Assembly: GCA_947601655.1 (NCBI GenBank)
Contig: CANQGG010000002.1
Coordinates: 1 to 64,000, forward strand
From: an uncultured Akkermansia sp.
Lineage (GTDB): Bacteria; Verrucomicrobiota; Verrucomicrobiia; Verrucomicrobiales; Akkermansiaceae
Direction of reading: 5' to 3'
Length of the DNA stretch: 64,000 bases
Shown: one piece after another, positions 51,629-60,126 of the stretch
How positions within the stretch are numbered: position 1 is the first letter of the stretch
Layout: every line of letters begins with the position of its first letter
The notes under the pieces: generated by a model
What the model was told of the DNA's origin: nothing
Database searches by the model: none
Seen by the model: the letters and a program-made list of their open reading frames with translations, nothing else
Position numbers and translations under genes: made by a program

Positions 51629-52396
51629 ATGAAAGCACAGTTCGCCTTGCTACTGGCGCTTGCCGTGTCGTGCTTTTCGCCGTTGTCAGCGGCGGAGCAG
51701 GGGATGTACGGTAGCATTGGGCAGCGTGTATGGCAAAATGAATGCGCAAGAAGTGTTCGGGGTTTGGTGAGTTGGAACGCTGGCGAGGGCTTCCCCTCGC
51801 TGGGCATTGGGCATTTCATTTGGTACCCTGCCGGATACCGTGGAGTATTTGACGAGAGCTTCCCAAAGTTTGTTGTTTTTGCCGAATCGCAGGGTGTGAC
51901 GGTCCCGACGTTTTTTCGTGGTCCCGCGCCATGGTCCACGCGCGCTGCATTTCAAGCGGATCGATCTGGTTTGGTTGACCAGATGCGTAATTGGCTTTCT
52001 GCGCACATCGATCTGCAAGTGCAGTTCCTGGTGGCTCGATCTCATTCTGCCTTGTCGAGAATATTGCGCGCTGCGCGTAATCCGCAGATCGTGCATGCGC
52101 GCTACAAAGCTCTCGCCGCTACCGCGCAGGGATTGTACTGTATCGTGGATTACGTGAATTTCAAGGGTGAGGGTACGAAAATTGAAGAGCGCTACAACGG
52201 CTACGGTTGGGGGTTGCTACAAGTATTGGAGGAGATGCGGGGAATGCCGGGCGGGTCTGCAGCGGCAGGGGAGTTCAGCCGTGCTGCTGCCGTCGTACTT
52301 ACTCGTCGTGTGGCAAATTCTCCGACTGTAAGAGGCGAGCAGCGTTGGTTGCCCGGCTGGTTGAATCGTTGTCGTACATACTCTGGCGGTAAATAG
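51629..52396 (+). CDS. secreted conserved protein of unknown function, possibly lysozyme-like
   Basis: Start ATG 51629 (255 aa), set by the promoter and by a clean signal peptide, KAQFALLLALAVSCFSPLSAAEQ. The mature protein contains VSWNAGEGFPSLGIGHFIWYP and FDESFPKFVVFAE, phrases I associate with an uncharacterised bacterial family; a Glu in WNAGEGF followed by a G-I-G-H turn is reminiscent of lysozyme-like muramidases, but that is only a resemblance. Further helical phrases (QVQFLVARSHSALSRILRAA, YCIVDYVNFKGEG, YGWGLLQVLEEM) recall the substrate-groove helices of such folds. It probably acts in the periplasm or outside the cell. The catalytic role is unproven. Confidence 0.65.
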   Translation: MKAQFALLLALAVSCFSPLSAAEQGMYGSIGQRVWQNECARSVRGLVSWNAGEGFPSLGIGHFIWYPAGYRGVFDESFPKFVVFAESQGVTVPTFFRGPAPWSTRAAFQADRSGLVDQMRNWLSAHIDLQVQFLVARSHSALSRILRAARNPQIVHARYKALAATAQGLYCIVDYVNFKGEGTKIEERYNGYGWGLLQVLEEMRGMPGGSAAAGEFSRAAAVVLTRRVANSPTVRGEQRWLPGWLNRCRTYSGGK

Positions 52397-52408
52397 TATG
52401 ATGTGCGC

Positions 52409-52426
52409 AAAAAACGGTTGTTTTTT
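52409..52426 (+). terminator. weak hairpin with A- and T-runs
   Basis: AAAAAAC, loop GGTT and GTTTTTT form a 7-bp A/T stem right after the secreted-protein gene. The stem is poor in GC, so it may be a weak bidirectional terminator. Confidence 0.3.
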
Positions 52427-52449
52427 CATGCCCGTGTGTGCAATGGGGC

Positions 52450-52478
52450 TTGCTTTTAGCTGAAAAATGCTCTAAACT
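52450..52478 (+). promoter_or_regulatory. putative corA promoter with structured leader
   Basis: TTGCTT, a 17-nt spacer and TAAACT lie 58 nt before the corA ATG. The leader contains a TCAGT/ACTGA stem followed by GCTTTTC, which could attenuate transcription. Confidence 0.5.
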
Positions 52479-52536
52479 GTGACCGCGCTGTGGCGCAATG
52501 GGTCAGTAATGCTAACCACTGAGCTTTTCTGAATCC

Positions 52537-53535
52537 ATGATACGCATCTACACACAGTCTGAGCAAGGGATTACGCGCACGGTGGGGCTGGATGAGCCTG
52601 TGAACCGCGGGGCGGCTATTTTTTGGATTGATTTGCTTACACCGGATGCGCAGGAGTTGGAGTTCGCAGAGAAGCTATGCGGAGTAGAGATGCCGACAAA
52701 GGATGAGATGCGGGAGATCGAGGCTACAAGCCGTTTGTATTGTGAGGACGGCGCACGTTTCATGACGACGACTCTGTTATCGCGCGTAGAGACAGATGAG
52801 CCGACGATAGCAGAGATAACTTTTATACTTAAGGCGGAGATATTGATTACCATCCGACATACGGATTCATATTCATTCCGCGTGTTTTCACATGCATTGC
52901 TGCGAATGCAGGAGACCAATCGTGATTTGGTGTTTATTGGACTGTTGGAGACCTTGGTGGATCGGCAAGCGGATGTGCTGGAGAGGTTCGGAACTGTGTT
53001 GGATGCACTTTCTAAGAAGGTTTTTGGCACGCACCACGCTACACGCCGCAATGCGAAGCGGGATGATGACCCGGATACGGATGATCTACGCGATGCGTTG
53101 GAAGAGCTGGGGAGGGTGGGAGATCTCATCACGCGCCAGCGGGATGCTCTGGTGAACCTGTTGCGCATGATTACTTTTGCGGGGAATGAGGAGAGCTGTA
53201 TGAGTGCGCATGAGAGTTTGTATGTGCCGCTGCGTCCGGTTTCACGGGATGTCAATTCTCTTGCCGAATACGCATCATTTCTGTCCAACAAGATTAACTT
53301 CATGCTTGATGCAGTGCTGGGACTCATCAATATTGAGCAGAACGACATCGTGAAAGTGTTCACCATAACATCTATTGTGTTTTTGCCGCCGACACTTGTG
53401 GCAAGCATATTTGGCATGAATTACAAATACATGCCATTTTTGGATACGGTATGGGGATTTTGGCTGTCCCTGGTGCTTATGGTGAGTTCTGCGGTCCTTC
53501 CGCTGGTGATATTCCGACTCAAACGTTACATTTGA
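52537..53535 (+). CDS. corA: CorA-family divalent metal transporter
   Basis: This is a 332-aa protein. A cytoplasmic alpha/beta domain and long stalk helix lead to two C-terminal membrane helices. The pore signature GMN is present in IFGMNYKYMPFLD, between helix 1 (VFTITSIVFLPPTLVASI) and helix 2 (WGFWLSLVLMVSSAVLPLVI). An acidic insert DDDPDTDDL in the cytoplasmic region is longer than usual and could bind Mg. The basic tail FRLKRYI fits the family. CorA imports Mg2+; ZntB, which exports Zn2+, shares the GMN motif and is a less likely alternative. argB follows after 9 bp, so the two are probably co-transcribed. Confidence 0.9.
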   Translation: MIRIYTQSEQGITRTVGLDEPVNRGAAIFWIDLLTPDAQELEFAEKLCGVEMPTKDEMREIEATSRLYCEDGARFMTTTLLSRVETDEPTIAEITFILKAEILITIRHTDSYSFRVFSHALLRMQETNRDLVFIGLLETLVDRQADVLERFGTVLDALSKKVFGTHHATRRNAKRDDDPDTDDLRDALEELGRVGDLITRQRDALVNLLRMITFAGNEESCMSAHESLYVPLRPVSRDVNSLAEYASFLSNKINFMLDAVLGLINIEQNDIVKVFTITSIVFLPPTLVASIFGMNYKYMPFLDTVWGFWLSLVLMVSSAVLPLVIFRLKRYI

Positions 53536-53544
53536 AGAAGACCT

Positions 53545-54453
53545 ATGATAGCAACACGTAAAGTAGCTCAACCGGAACAGGAGATACTTAAAGCGAATAT
53601 CCTTATTGAAGCGCTGCCGTATATGCAGGCGTATCGCGATAAGACGGTGCTTATCAAGTTTGGAGGGTCAGCGATGGATGATCCGGAATTGGTGCGCTCC
53701 CTCATGCGTGATATTGTGGTGTTGGAGAGTATGGGGATTAATCCGGTTGTGGTGCATGGTGGTGGCAAGGCCATCTCTGCTGCCATGGCAGATGCTGGGT
53801 TGGAGGCGCAGTTCATCAACGGACTTCGAGTCACCACATCGGAGGCTATCAATATCGTTGAAAAAACTCTCACGGGGCAGATCAACCCTGGACTCGTAGA
53901 AATGATACGCCGAACGGGAGGTTCCGCGGTGGGAATCCCAGGGACAACGGTGTTTGTGGGCGAGAAACTGGTGGAGAGAGATGAGAAAGGGGAGCCTTTG
54001 GATTTGGGCATGGTGGGGCAAGTGATCGGCTGTCGGCTTTCAAGAGTGGAGGAGGCATTGTCCTTGCAGCTTATACCGGTGATTTCGCCATTGGCGCGCG
54101 AGCTTGGCACGCAGCATGCCCTCAATGTGAATGCGGATCTGGCGGCGGCAGCGCTGGCTCGTGAGCTCAAGCCTGTGAAGCTGATCTACATCTCAGATGT
54201 GCCGGGCATTCTTCCGAAGCCGGATGACCGAAGCACCATCATCAAGAGCATAGATCGCAAGGAAGCAATACAGCTCATTGACGAAGGGGTTATCACAGGT
54301 GGGATGATTCCCAAGGTGAAGAGCGCGTTGGATGCGCTGAATGCCGGTGTACGCAAGGTGCACTTTATTGATGGGCGTCTGCCGCACACACTGCTGCTGG
54401 AGATTTTCACTCCTCAGGGGATTGGCACAGAGATAGTGCGTGAGCAGCGCTGA
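53545..54453 (+). CDS. argB: acetylglutamate kinase
   Basis: This 302-aa amino-acid kinase does the second step of arginine synthesis. Marks are TVLIKFGGSAMDDPEL (phosphate-binding Lys and Gly), NPVVVHGGGKAIS (GGGK loop), FINGLRVTTSEAINIVE with the conserved Arg, GMVGQVIG, LNVNADLAAAALARELKPVKLIYISDVPGIL, and VITGGMIPKVKSALDALNAGV with the C-terminal Lys. The N-terminal 25-residue extension (LKANILIEALPYMQAY) resembles the kinked helix of arginine-sensitive hexameric enzymes, so feedback inhibition by arginine is plausible. No other arginine gene lies nearby. The end overlaps the nadK frame. Confidence 0.96.
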   Translation: MIATRKVAQPEQEILKANILIEALPYMQAYRDKTVLIKFGGSAMDDPELVRSLMRDIVVLESMGINPVVVHGGGKAISAAMADAGLEAQFINGLRVTTSEAINIVEKTLTGQINPGLVEMIRRTGGSAVGIPGTTVFVGEKLVERDEKGEPLDLGMVGQVIGCRLSRVEEALSLQLIPVISPLARELGTQHALNVNADLAAAALARELKPVKLIYISDVPGILPKPDDRSTIIKSIDRKEAIQLIDEGVITGGMIPKVKSALDALNAGVRKVHFIDGRLPHTLLLEIFTPQGIGTEIVREQR

Positions 54454-54496
54454 TTTTAGTTTTCGTGAAGGAGAGTCGTTCTTTTTCTTGCATGCC

Positions 54497-55339
54497 ATGG
54501 CTGCATTTCCCATCATCGGAATCCTCGCGCCGTATCGCAACAAAGAATGCCTACGGACACTTGAGGAAATTCAGGAGGGGTGCGAGCGGCGATCCCTTCG
54601 CGCATTTGAGCTAGGTAGATGCACGGCTGATTCTATTCGGCCGGATGTGCTCATATGCCTGGGCGGAGATGGCACAATTCTTTCCGCGGCTGCGCAAGCT
54701 GCTCGCAATGGCTGCGTCATTGCGGGAGTGAATATGGGGCACCTTGGTTTTTTGAGCGCGTGTGGATGCGAGGAGGTTGAGTTGATGCTGGATGCTGTGG
54801 CGAGTGGGGGGTACAGTGTGGATGAGCGCAGCATGCTTCAGGTTACGCAGAGGGGGCTTGGGAAAAGGGAGACCAAGGAGAGGATATCTTACCTTGCTCT
54901 GAATGAGGTGGCACTTATGCGCGCACAAACTGGCAAAATGATTGATGTGGATGTGGAGCTTGACGGATCTCTGCTGAATCGCTATCATGCTGATGGTGTA
55001 CTTGTGGCTACTCCCACAGGTTCGACGGCTTATTCACTTTCAGCGGGGGGGCCGCTACTCTGGCCTTCAGCAGAGCTGATGTGTCTCACGCCTATCTGCC
55101 CGCACAGCCTCACCAATCGCTCAGTGGTGCTGCCGGATAGCGTGGAAATCACGCTGCGTCCGCGGGAGCGACGAGGTCGTTCCGGTGAGTCTCTCATCTT
55201 CTCTACTGATGGGCAGGCTACGCACAGCATTCCATTGAATGCGGAACTCATCATTTGCAAGGCTCCTGTTTCTCTGCGTCTACTCTCTCTTCCCGGTAGC
55301 GACTACGCCGCGCGTCTTCGTGCCAAGCTTGGTTGGTGA
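54497..55339 (+). CDS. nadK: NAD kinase
   Basis: This 280-aa enzyme phosphorylates NAD to NADP. The start at ATG 54497 (MAAFPIIGILAPYRN) fits the first strand better than the GTG at 54440 of the ORF track, although that start would overlap argB by 14 bp. Marks are LICLGGDGTILSAAA (the GGDG catalytic loop), IAGVNMGHLGFLSAC, YLALNEVALMRA (the NE motif), and HADGVLVATPTGSTAYSLSAGGPLLWP (nucleotide binding). TDGQA follows near the end. Length is usual. It is the last gene of the corA-argB-nadK run, followed by 570 bp without a supported gene. Confidence 0.93.
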   Translation: MAAFPIIGILAPYRNKECLRTLEEIQEGCERRSLRAFELGRCTADSIRPDVLICLGGDGTILSAAAQAARNGCVIAGVNMGHLGFLSACGCEEVELMLDAVASGGYSVDERSMLQVTQRGLGKRETKERISYLALNEVALMRAQTGKMIDVDVELDGSLLNRYHADGVLVATPTGSTAYSLSAGGPLLWPSAELMCLTPICPHSLTNRSVVLPDSVEITLRPRERRGRSGESLIFSTDGQATHSIPLNAELIICKAPVSLRLLSLPGSDYAARLRAKLGW

Positions 55340-55912
55340 GTCCTTTTTTGCTGGATGCAGATTTATGGACGCGGTTGCGTGGCACATATAAATCCTTTTG
55401 TATGGTGGTATACGTTAAAGCCTCCGTTCACAGTAACGAAAGCGGCTGTTTCTTACATGGAAGAGATGGAATTTGCCGTTGTTTTGAGGACGGCACTGTG
55501 TGTTACCTTCACGGAAGGTACGGAGAAAAGTCGGGAATGCTCTGCAGGACTACTCGTCGAAGATGGCTTGTAGGGATTTGTTCTACATTACCCGCGCAGT
55601 TTCGCACTTACCCCAAAATTCATCCCTAGCATGATGAAGTATTTTCAGGGGTATTTTCGTGTGTCTATGTGAGGTATGCTTCGATTTTCTCATTTTTGCT
55701 CCGAAGTGCCCCTTTGAGGAGCTTTTCTTCGAAAGGACGTTTTGCAGGAAGGCGGAACAATTTTCCGTCAAAGGTCCGGCGTCGACGGGGAGTCGAAGGA
55801 GAAGGGATCAGTTGTGAGTGTCGCAGCGCAGAGTGCGACAAAGTGAGGCGCTTTGGTCGTCATCTTCGTTGTCCACACTCTGGAAACTGAACTTGCAATA
55901 GTGTGGAGGGAA
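55340..55912. other. 573-bp intergenic region, no supported gene
   Basis: The frames in this gap (98 and 72 aa on plus, 62 and 71 aa on minus) have no signal, family phrase or good ribosome-binding site. A perfect hairpin TACCTTC-ACG-GAAGGTA lies at 55504-55520. The right part is rich in TTTTC and GGAAGG-like runs. The region sits between convergent nadK and pilT, so it does not need to hold promoters for either, which makes its length notable. Confidence 0.4.
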
Positions 55913-57007
55913 TCAAGCGCCACCAGCATTGGCAATAGCGGCATCTTCCGGCGGTAGGAAGTTCTTGAATCGTGCTTTGTCAATGGCTTTCATATAAGCC
56001 TCCTGCGGTGAGACAAGACCTTGCTGAAGCTTTTGCCAGATGGCATCATCCATGAACTGCATGCCCAGCGCTTTTCCTGATACGATAACATCGGAGAGTT
56101 TCTGAGTGGCGCCTTCGCGGATGATGGCGGAGACGGCAGGCGTGGCGAAGAGAATTTCATTTACTGCTACGCGCCCTGGTTTGTCGCAGCGTTTCATGAG
56201 CAGTTGCGCCACTACACCCCGCAGGGATCCGGCAAGCATTGTGCGAGCCTGCGCTTGTTGCTCGGCGGGAAAGACATCGATGATACGGTCGACCGTCTTG
56301 CGTGCGTTGTTGGTGTGCAAAGTGCCGAAGACAAGTAATCCTGTTTCGGCGGCAGTGAGGGCGAGGGAGATGGTTTCCAGATCACGCATCTCACCTACGA
56401 GAACGATATCCGTATCTTCACGAAGGGAGGCGCGAAGACCATCCGCGAAGGAAGGAGTGTTTGTTGGTACCTCTCGCTGAGTGATAAGACTCTTTTTTGA
56501 GGGATGTACGAATTCGATAGGCTCCTCAATGGTGATGATGTGGCGAGAGAAGTTTGTGTTGATGAAGTCGATAAGGGCGGCGAGAGTGGTGGATTTACCT
56601 GAGCCAGTGGGGCCTGTGACGAGCACTAGACCCGAGCGCATTTCGCCGAAACGTTTGATTTGTTCGGGTACATTGAGCTGTTCAAGGGTGAGGATTTTTG
56701 TAGGAATGATACGGAATACACAGCAATAACCGCGCTGCTGCTTCATGTAGTTGCAACGGAAACGGGAACTCTCATCCATTTCATAAGCAAAGTCGGCGTC
56801 GCCGCATTCTTCAAAGCTCTTCCATAGTTTCTCCGGGCAGATGGGTTGCATCAGTTCCACCATGTCCTCGTGCGAGAGCGTGTGTTCTTCAATGGGGGTG
56901 ATATCGCCATGCACACGCAACTTTGGGGGCTGCCCCTCTGAGAGATGCAGGTCCGACCCTCCGAGTTCAACGAGCTTCTTGAAATAAGTGTGGATTTTAG
57001 GCTCCAT
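55913..57007 (-). CDS. pilT: type IV pilus twitching ATPase PilT
   Basis: This 364-aa hexameric ATPase retracts pili. An N-terminal PAS-like domain (LVELGGSDLHLSEGQPPKLRVHGD) precedes the RecA-like core. Motifs are complete: Walker A TGPTGSGKSTTLAAL, the Asp box IITIEEPIEFVH, Walker B DIVLVGEMRDLETIS with the catalytic Glu, and the His box FGTLHTNNA. The C-terminal part holds AIREG-like AIIREGATQKLSD, as in PilT rather than PilB. Length is usual. It lies 36 bp downstream of a second PilT-type gene on the same strand; the pair suggests a PilT/PilU-like arrangement. Confidence 0.95.
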   Translation of the reverse strand: MEPKIHTYFKKLVELGGSDLHLSEGQPPKLRVHGDITPIEEHTLSHEDMVELMQPICPEKLWKSFEECGDADFAYEMDESSRFRCNYMKQQRGYCCVFRIIPTKILTLEQLNVPEQIKRFGEMRSGLVLVTGPTGSGKSTTLAALIDFINTNFSRHIITIEEPIEFVHPSKKSLITQREVPTNTPSFADGLRASLREDTDIVLVGEMRDLETISLALTAAETGLLVFGTLHTNNARKTVDRIIDVFPAEQQAQARTMLAGSLRGVVAQLLMKRCDKPGRVAVNEILFATPAVSAIIREGATQKLSDVIVSGKALGMQFMDDAIWQKLQQGLVSPQEAYMKAIDKARFKNFLPPEDAAIANAGGA

Positions 57008-57043
57008 GGTATTGGGAAAATTTTGGGGATTAGCAGAAAAGGA

Positions 57044-58465
57044 TCATTGGGCGGCAGGTGCCGGTGCAGCAGGTTGCTCTGGGTGCGCTTTGAGGAAATT
57101 CTCCATACTGGTGAGATCGTTAGCACGCGTGATACATTCCTCAGCACTGATTGTTCCTGCAAGGTAGAGCTCCTGTAGAGCATCGTCCATGAGGCGCATG
57201 CCTTGTGCTTTGCCAGTTTGGATGATGCCCGGAATCATGAAAGTTTTACCCTCTCGGATACAGTTCGCCACTGCCGAAGTGTTTACCAACATTTCCAATG
57301 CCATTACACGGCCAGATCCGTCCTTTTTCGGCACAAGTTGTTGAGAGAGTACACCGCGCAGAGATTCCGAAACCATTACGCGAATGTGCTCGCGTTCCTC
57401 CACCGGGAAAGCATCCAGAATACGGTCAATTGTGCGAGAAGCGGAGCCAGTGTGCAGGGTGCCGAGTACCAAGTGACCCGTCTCAGCGGCTGAGAGAGCC
57501 AAAGAAATAGTTTCAAGGTTTCGCATGTCACCAACCATGATTACGTCCGGATCCTCACGGAGGGCGGCACGCAGCGCACGACCGAAGGATTCCGTATGAC
57601 GGCGCACTTCGCGTTGGTTCACTTGACATCCGACGGGCTGGAAGACGAATTCAATAGGGTCTTCCATGGTGATGATGTGGTCGTGTCGATCTTCATTGAT
57701 AAATTGGATGATACTTGCCAGAGTGGTGGATTTGCCAGAACCTACCGAGCCTGTCACAAGGATCAGCCCATTGGTAAAGCGGGTGAGCGGCTTTACATAT
57801 TGAGCTGGCAGGTTGATTTCTTCCATGGTGCGGATGCGGCTATTGATAATGCGGAATGCAAGGTCATAGCCCAATCGTTGCTGCACAACAGAGGTACGGT
57901 AGCGACCATTGGCATTGGCATAGGCGAAGTCGAGATCGCCGAGTTCCTTGAGGCGAGTCCATTCTTTCTCGTCCAAGAAACTGTCGGCAAGTGCCTTGGT
58001 ATCCTCTTTAGTTAGGATGGGAGCGCCTTGCCACATAGGTTGCAGTGCGCCGAAACGTCGCCATGTAGGTGCACAGGCTGTGGGCAAATGAATGTCAGAG
58101 CAATCGCACTCTATACCCTGCTGCAGGAAGGCGTCCACGTGCAGCCAGACGAGTACCATAAGTGGGCCAGCCTCCTGTTTGTAAATATAGGCGTGGTATT
58201 TACCGACGGAGCAGGAGGAGACAAAATCAACCGCTCCTTTCTCATCAAGAGTTTGGCGCTGCTGATCCGTGGTGCAGCTTGTTACAAGTTTCTGCATATC
58301 CTCCGCACTCAGCGTGGGTGCATCAGGTTGGATGGGAGTGTAGACAGCAGCTTTCATCCAGTAGGGCTGCATACCAGTGCCCAAATAGAGAGCCGGACTA
58401 AGTATACTCTTGCTTAGCTCCAGGTAGCGCTCGACATTATCAAAGAGGGGAGGAGTATCACTCAT
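57044..58465 (-). CDS. PilT/PilU-like ATPase with a duplicated N-terminal domain
   Basis: This is a 473-aa paralog of PilT. The N-terminal domain is present twice: residues about 45-110 (APTLSAEDMQKLV, then GAVDFVSSCSVGKYH) repeat the pattern of about 150-210 (APILTKEDTKALA, then GDLDFAYANANGRYR). The core has Walker A TGSVGSGKSTTLAS instead of GPTGSGKST. Walker B reads VIMVGDMRNLET where PilT has VGEMRD: the catalytic Glu is Asp and the Asp is Asn. The His box LGTLHTGSA is intact. Weaker ATPase activity, as in accessory PilU-type subunits, is plausible. AGGAAGGTG precedes the ATG. The tail is Pro/Ala-rich. Confidence 0.88.
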   Translation of the reverse strand: MSDTPPLFDNVERYLELSKSILSPALYLGTGMQPYWMKAAVYTPIQPDAPTLSAEDMQKLVTSCTTDQQRQTLDEKGAVDFVSSCSVGKYHAYIYKQEAGPLMVLVWLHVDAFLQQGIECDCSDIHLPTACAPTWRRFGALQPMWQGAPILTKEDTKALADSFLDEKEWTRLKELGDLDFAYANANGRYRTSVVQQRLGYDLAFRIINSRIRTMEEINLPAQYVKPLTRFTNGLILVTGSVGSGKSTTLASIIQFINEDRHDHIITMEDPIEFVFQPVGCQVNQREVRRHTESFGRALRAALREDPDVIMVGDMRNLETISLALSAAETGHLVLGTLHTGSASRTIDRILDAFPVEEREHIRVMVSESLRGVLSQQLVPKKDGSGRVMALEMLVNTSAVANCIREGKTFMIPGIIQTGKAQGMRLMDDALQELYLAGTISAEECITRANDLTSMENFLKAHPEQPAAPAPAAQ

Positions 58466-58521
58466 AATTCACCTTCCTATTTAACACATTTAGAACCGGA
58501 TTTCCAGATAAAATTTCTACT

Positions 58522-59403
58522 TCAGCAACCGCTGATTTGCCGACAAGCCTTCACCGTGTTGGACATGAGCATCGCGATGGTCATGGGACCCACGCCTCCG
58601 GGCACAGGAGTGATGGCTGAGCAGAGTGGCTGTACATTGGGAAAATCTACATCCCCAACAAGGCGGTAACCGCGTGGAGAAGAAGCGTCTCTTACGCGGT
58701 TGATGCCTACGTCGATAACAACAGCGCCAGGTTTGATAAAGCTCGCTTTCACGAGCTGTGGTTTACCAACAGCGGCTACGAGAATATCTGCACTGCGGCA
58801 TACTTCCTCAAGTCCCTCTGTGCGAGAGTGGGCAATGGTGACGGTAGCATTTGATTCCTTGCCTACCAGTAGAGAAGCCATCGGCTTGCCCACAATCATG
58901 CTGCGTCCCAGAACTACAGCATGTTTGCCAACGGTAGGAATGCCATAGGTTTTGAGTAGCTCCATGCAGCCGAGTGGGGTGCATGGTACAAAGCCGGAAG
59001 GATCGTCCAACACGAGCTTTGCCACGTTAACAGGGTGAAAACCGTCCACATCTTTGCGCGGATCGATGTGACGGATAACTTCAGTTTCATCAATGTGAGA
59101 AGGCGGTGGACTCTGCACAAGGATACCATGGATGCGGGGGTCCTCGTTGAGCTTATGAATAAGATCTAACAGCTCGGTCTGCGTGGTTTCGGCCGATAGA
59201 ACCCATTTTTGGGAGTAGATCCCCAGTTGTTCACAAGCTTTTACCTTTGAGTTCACATAGACTCGTGAGGCGGGATCATTCCCTACGAGCACGACGGCTA
59301 ATCCAGGTGTATGACCGCTTTGGGTAAGTTGCGAAATGGTGTCAAGGAGGGCGTTACGAGTGAGCTCCGCCGTGCGTTTTCCATCCAGTATGGTTGTGGT
59401 CAT
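58522..59403 (-). CDS. folD: methylenetetrahydrofolate dehydrogenase/cyclohydrolase
   Basis: Start ATG 59403 (293 aa), which opens [17 protein letters not shown]; the track's extra 66 residues run into the neighbouring gene and are not part of the fold. FolD converts methylene- to methenyl- and 10-formyl-tetrahydrofolate. Marks are [28 protein letters not shown] with the catalytic Lys, [13 protein letters not shown] (usually QLPLP), [29 protein letters not shown] for NADP, and [15 protein letters not shown] at the end. QSPPPSH in place of QLPLP is a visible variation. The 10-formyl product would serve the fmt gene seen earlier. Confidence 0.95.
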   Translation of the reverse strand: MTTTILDGKRTAELTRNALLDTISQLTQSGHTPGLAVVLVGNDPASRVYVNSKVKACEQLGIYSQKWVLSAETTQTELLDLIHKLNEDPRIHGILVQSPPPSHIDETEVIRHIDPRKDVDGFHPVNVAKLVLDDPSGFVPCTPLGCMELLKTYGIPTVGKHAVVLGRSMIVGKPMASLLVGKESNATVTIAHSRTEGLEEVCRSADILVAAVGKPQLVKASFIKPGAVVIDVGINRVRDASSPRGYRLVGDVDFPNVQPLCSAITPVPGGVGPMTIAMLMSNTVKACRQISGC

Positions 59404-59441
59404 TGTAACAATTCTTTGTTGAGGGTTGATAAGAAGAAGGC

Positions 59442-60077
59442 TCAACTGCCCATGAGAGTCTGTTCCAATAGCAAGCAGTAAGAAGATAGTTCCTCTCCCG
59501 CAACACCGCTTGGCACTGTGATCTGGGGGCAGATCTCCAGTTCCACCCGGGAGAAGGGAAGGGGAATGTAGAAGCGGTCCCAAGTACGCATGCGCAAACA
59601 AGCTCCGAAGTGGATGCGTAGAGGGGTAATGGGGATGCCACTCATCGAGGCAAGTTTAATGACGCCCGGGTGACATTTGTAACGTGGGCCCTTTGGTCCG
59701 TCCGGGGTAATGCACATGCTCATCCCCTCGCGCAGTTCACGTAACATATCAATAAAGCCAACAGCTCCGCGACGTTGAGCAGAACCGCGCACGGTTCGCA
59801 TGCCATAGTTGTTCGCCACTGTGGATAGCATAGTGCCGTCTTTACTGGCACTTGTGAGCATGCTCATGCGGATTTCTCCATGGATCACGTAACGGTAATA
59901 ATAGCAGGGAACAAAAATGCTGTTATGCCAGAGTGCAACGATGCTTTGTGTCGTGCGTAATTTTTCGGCATCCCCTCGTACCCGTTTTCTCAGAGTAAAG
60001 CATACGAGGGTGATGATCAGCCATAGAACATTTCCAAGCGGTTGCGACCACCATACCTGCCGGATTTCGTTACTCAT
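59442..60077 (-). CDS. DUF374 lysophospholipid-acyltransferase-like protein
   Basis: Start ATG 60077 (211 aa); the longer ORF would overlap the secretin stop. One N-terminal hydrophobic segment ([16 protein letters not shown]) anchors it to the membrane. Family phrases are [12 protein letters not shown] with the His of the acyltransferase active site (the HxxxxD equivalent), [25 protein letters not shown], and [36 protein letters not shown]374 members are thought to acylate lipid A-like or phospholipid acceptors, with little experimental evidence. The Asp expected four residues after the His is replaced by Phe, so the classic HX4D motif is not strict here. Confidence 0.8.
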   Translation of the reverse strand: MSNEIRQVWWSQPLGNVLWLIITLVCFTLRKRVRGDAEKLRTTQSIVALWHNSIFVPCYYYRYVIHGEIRMSMLTSASKDGTMLSTVANNYGMRTVRGSAQRRGAVGFIDMLRELREGMSMCITPDGPKGPRYKCHPGVIKLASMSGIPITPLRIHFGACLRMRTWDRFYIPLPFSRVELEICPQITVPSGVAGEELSSYCLLLEQTLMGS

Positions 60078-60126
60078 CGTGGTGTTGAGAAGAGAATTGC
60101 GAGGCGCCAATAGAAAAGAACAGAGA

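Noticed and set aside
52490-52520. tRNA-like D-arm string (GTGGCGCAATGGGTC) in the corA leader
   Set aside because: No matching acceptor, anticodon or T arm follows, so it is not a tRNA; the resemblance is limited to a few bases.
55333-55629. 98-aa plus-strand ORF after nadK
   Set aside because: No signal, domain or ribosome-binding site, and an overlapping 72-aa frame is equally open.
59404-59601. 66-residue N-terminal extension of the FolD ORF
   Set aside because: It overlaps the upstream DUF374 gene in another frame and has no FolD character; the family start is at 59403.
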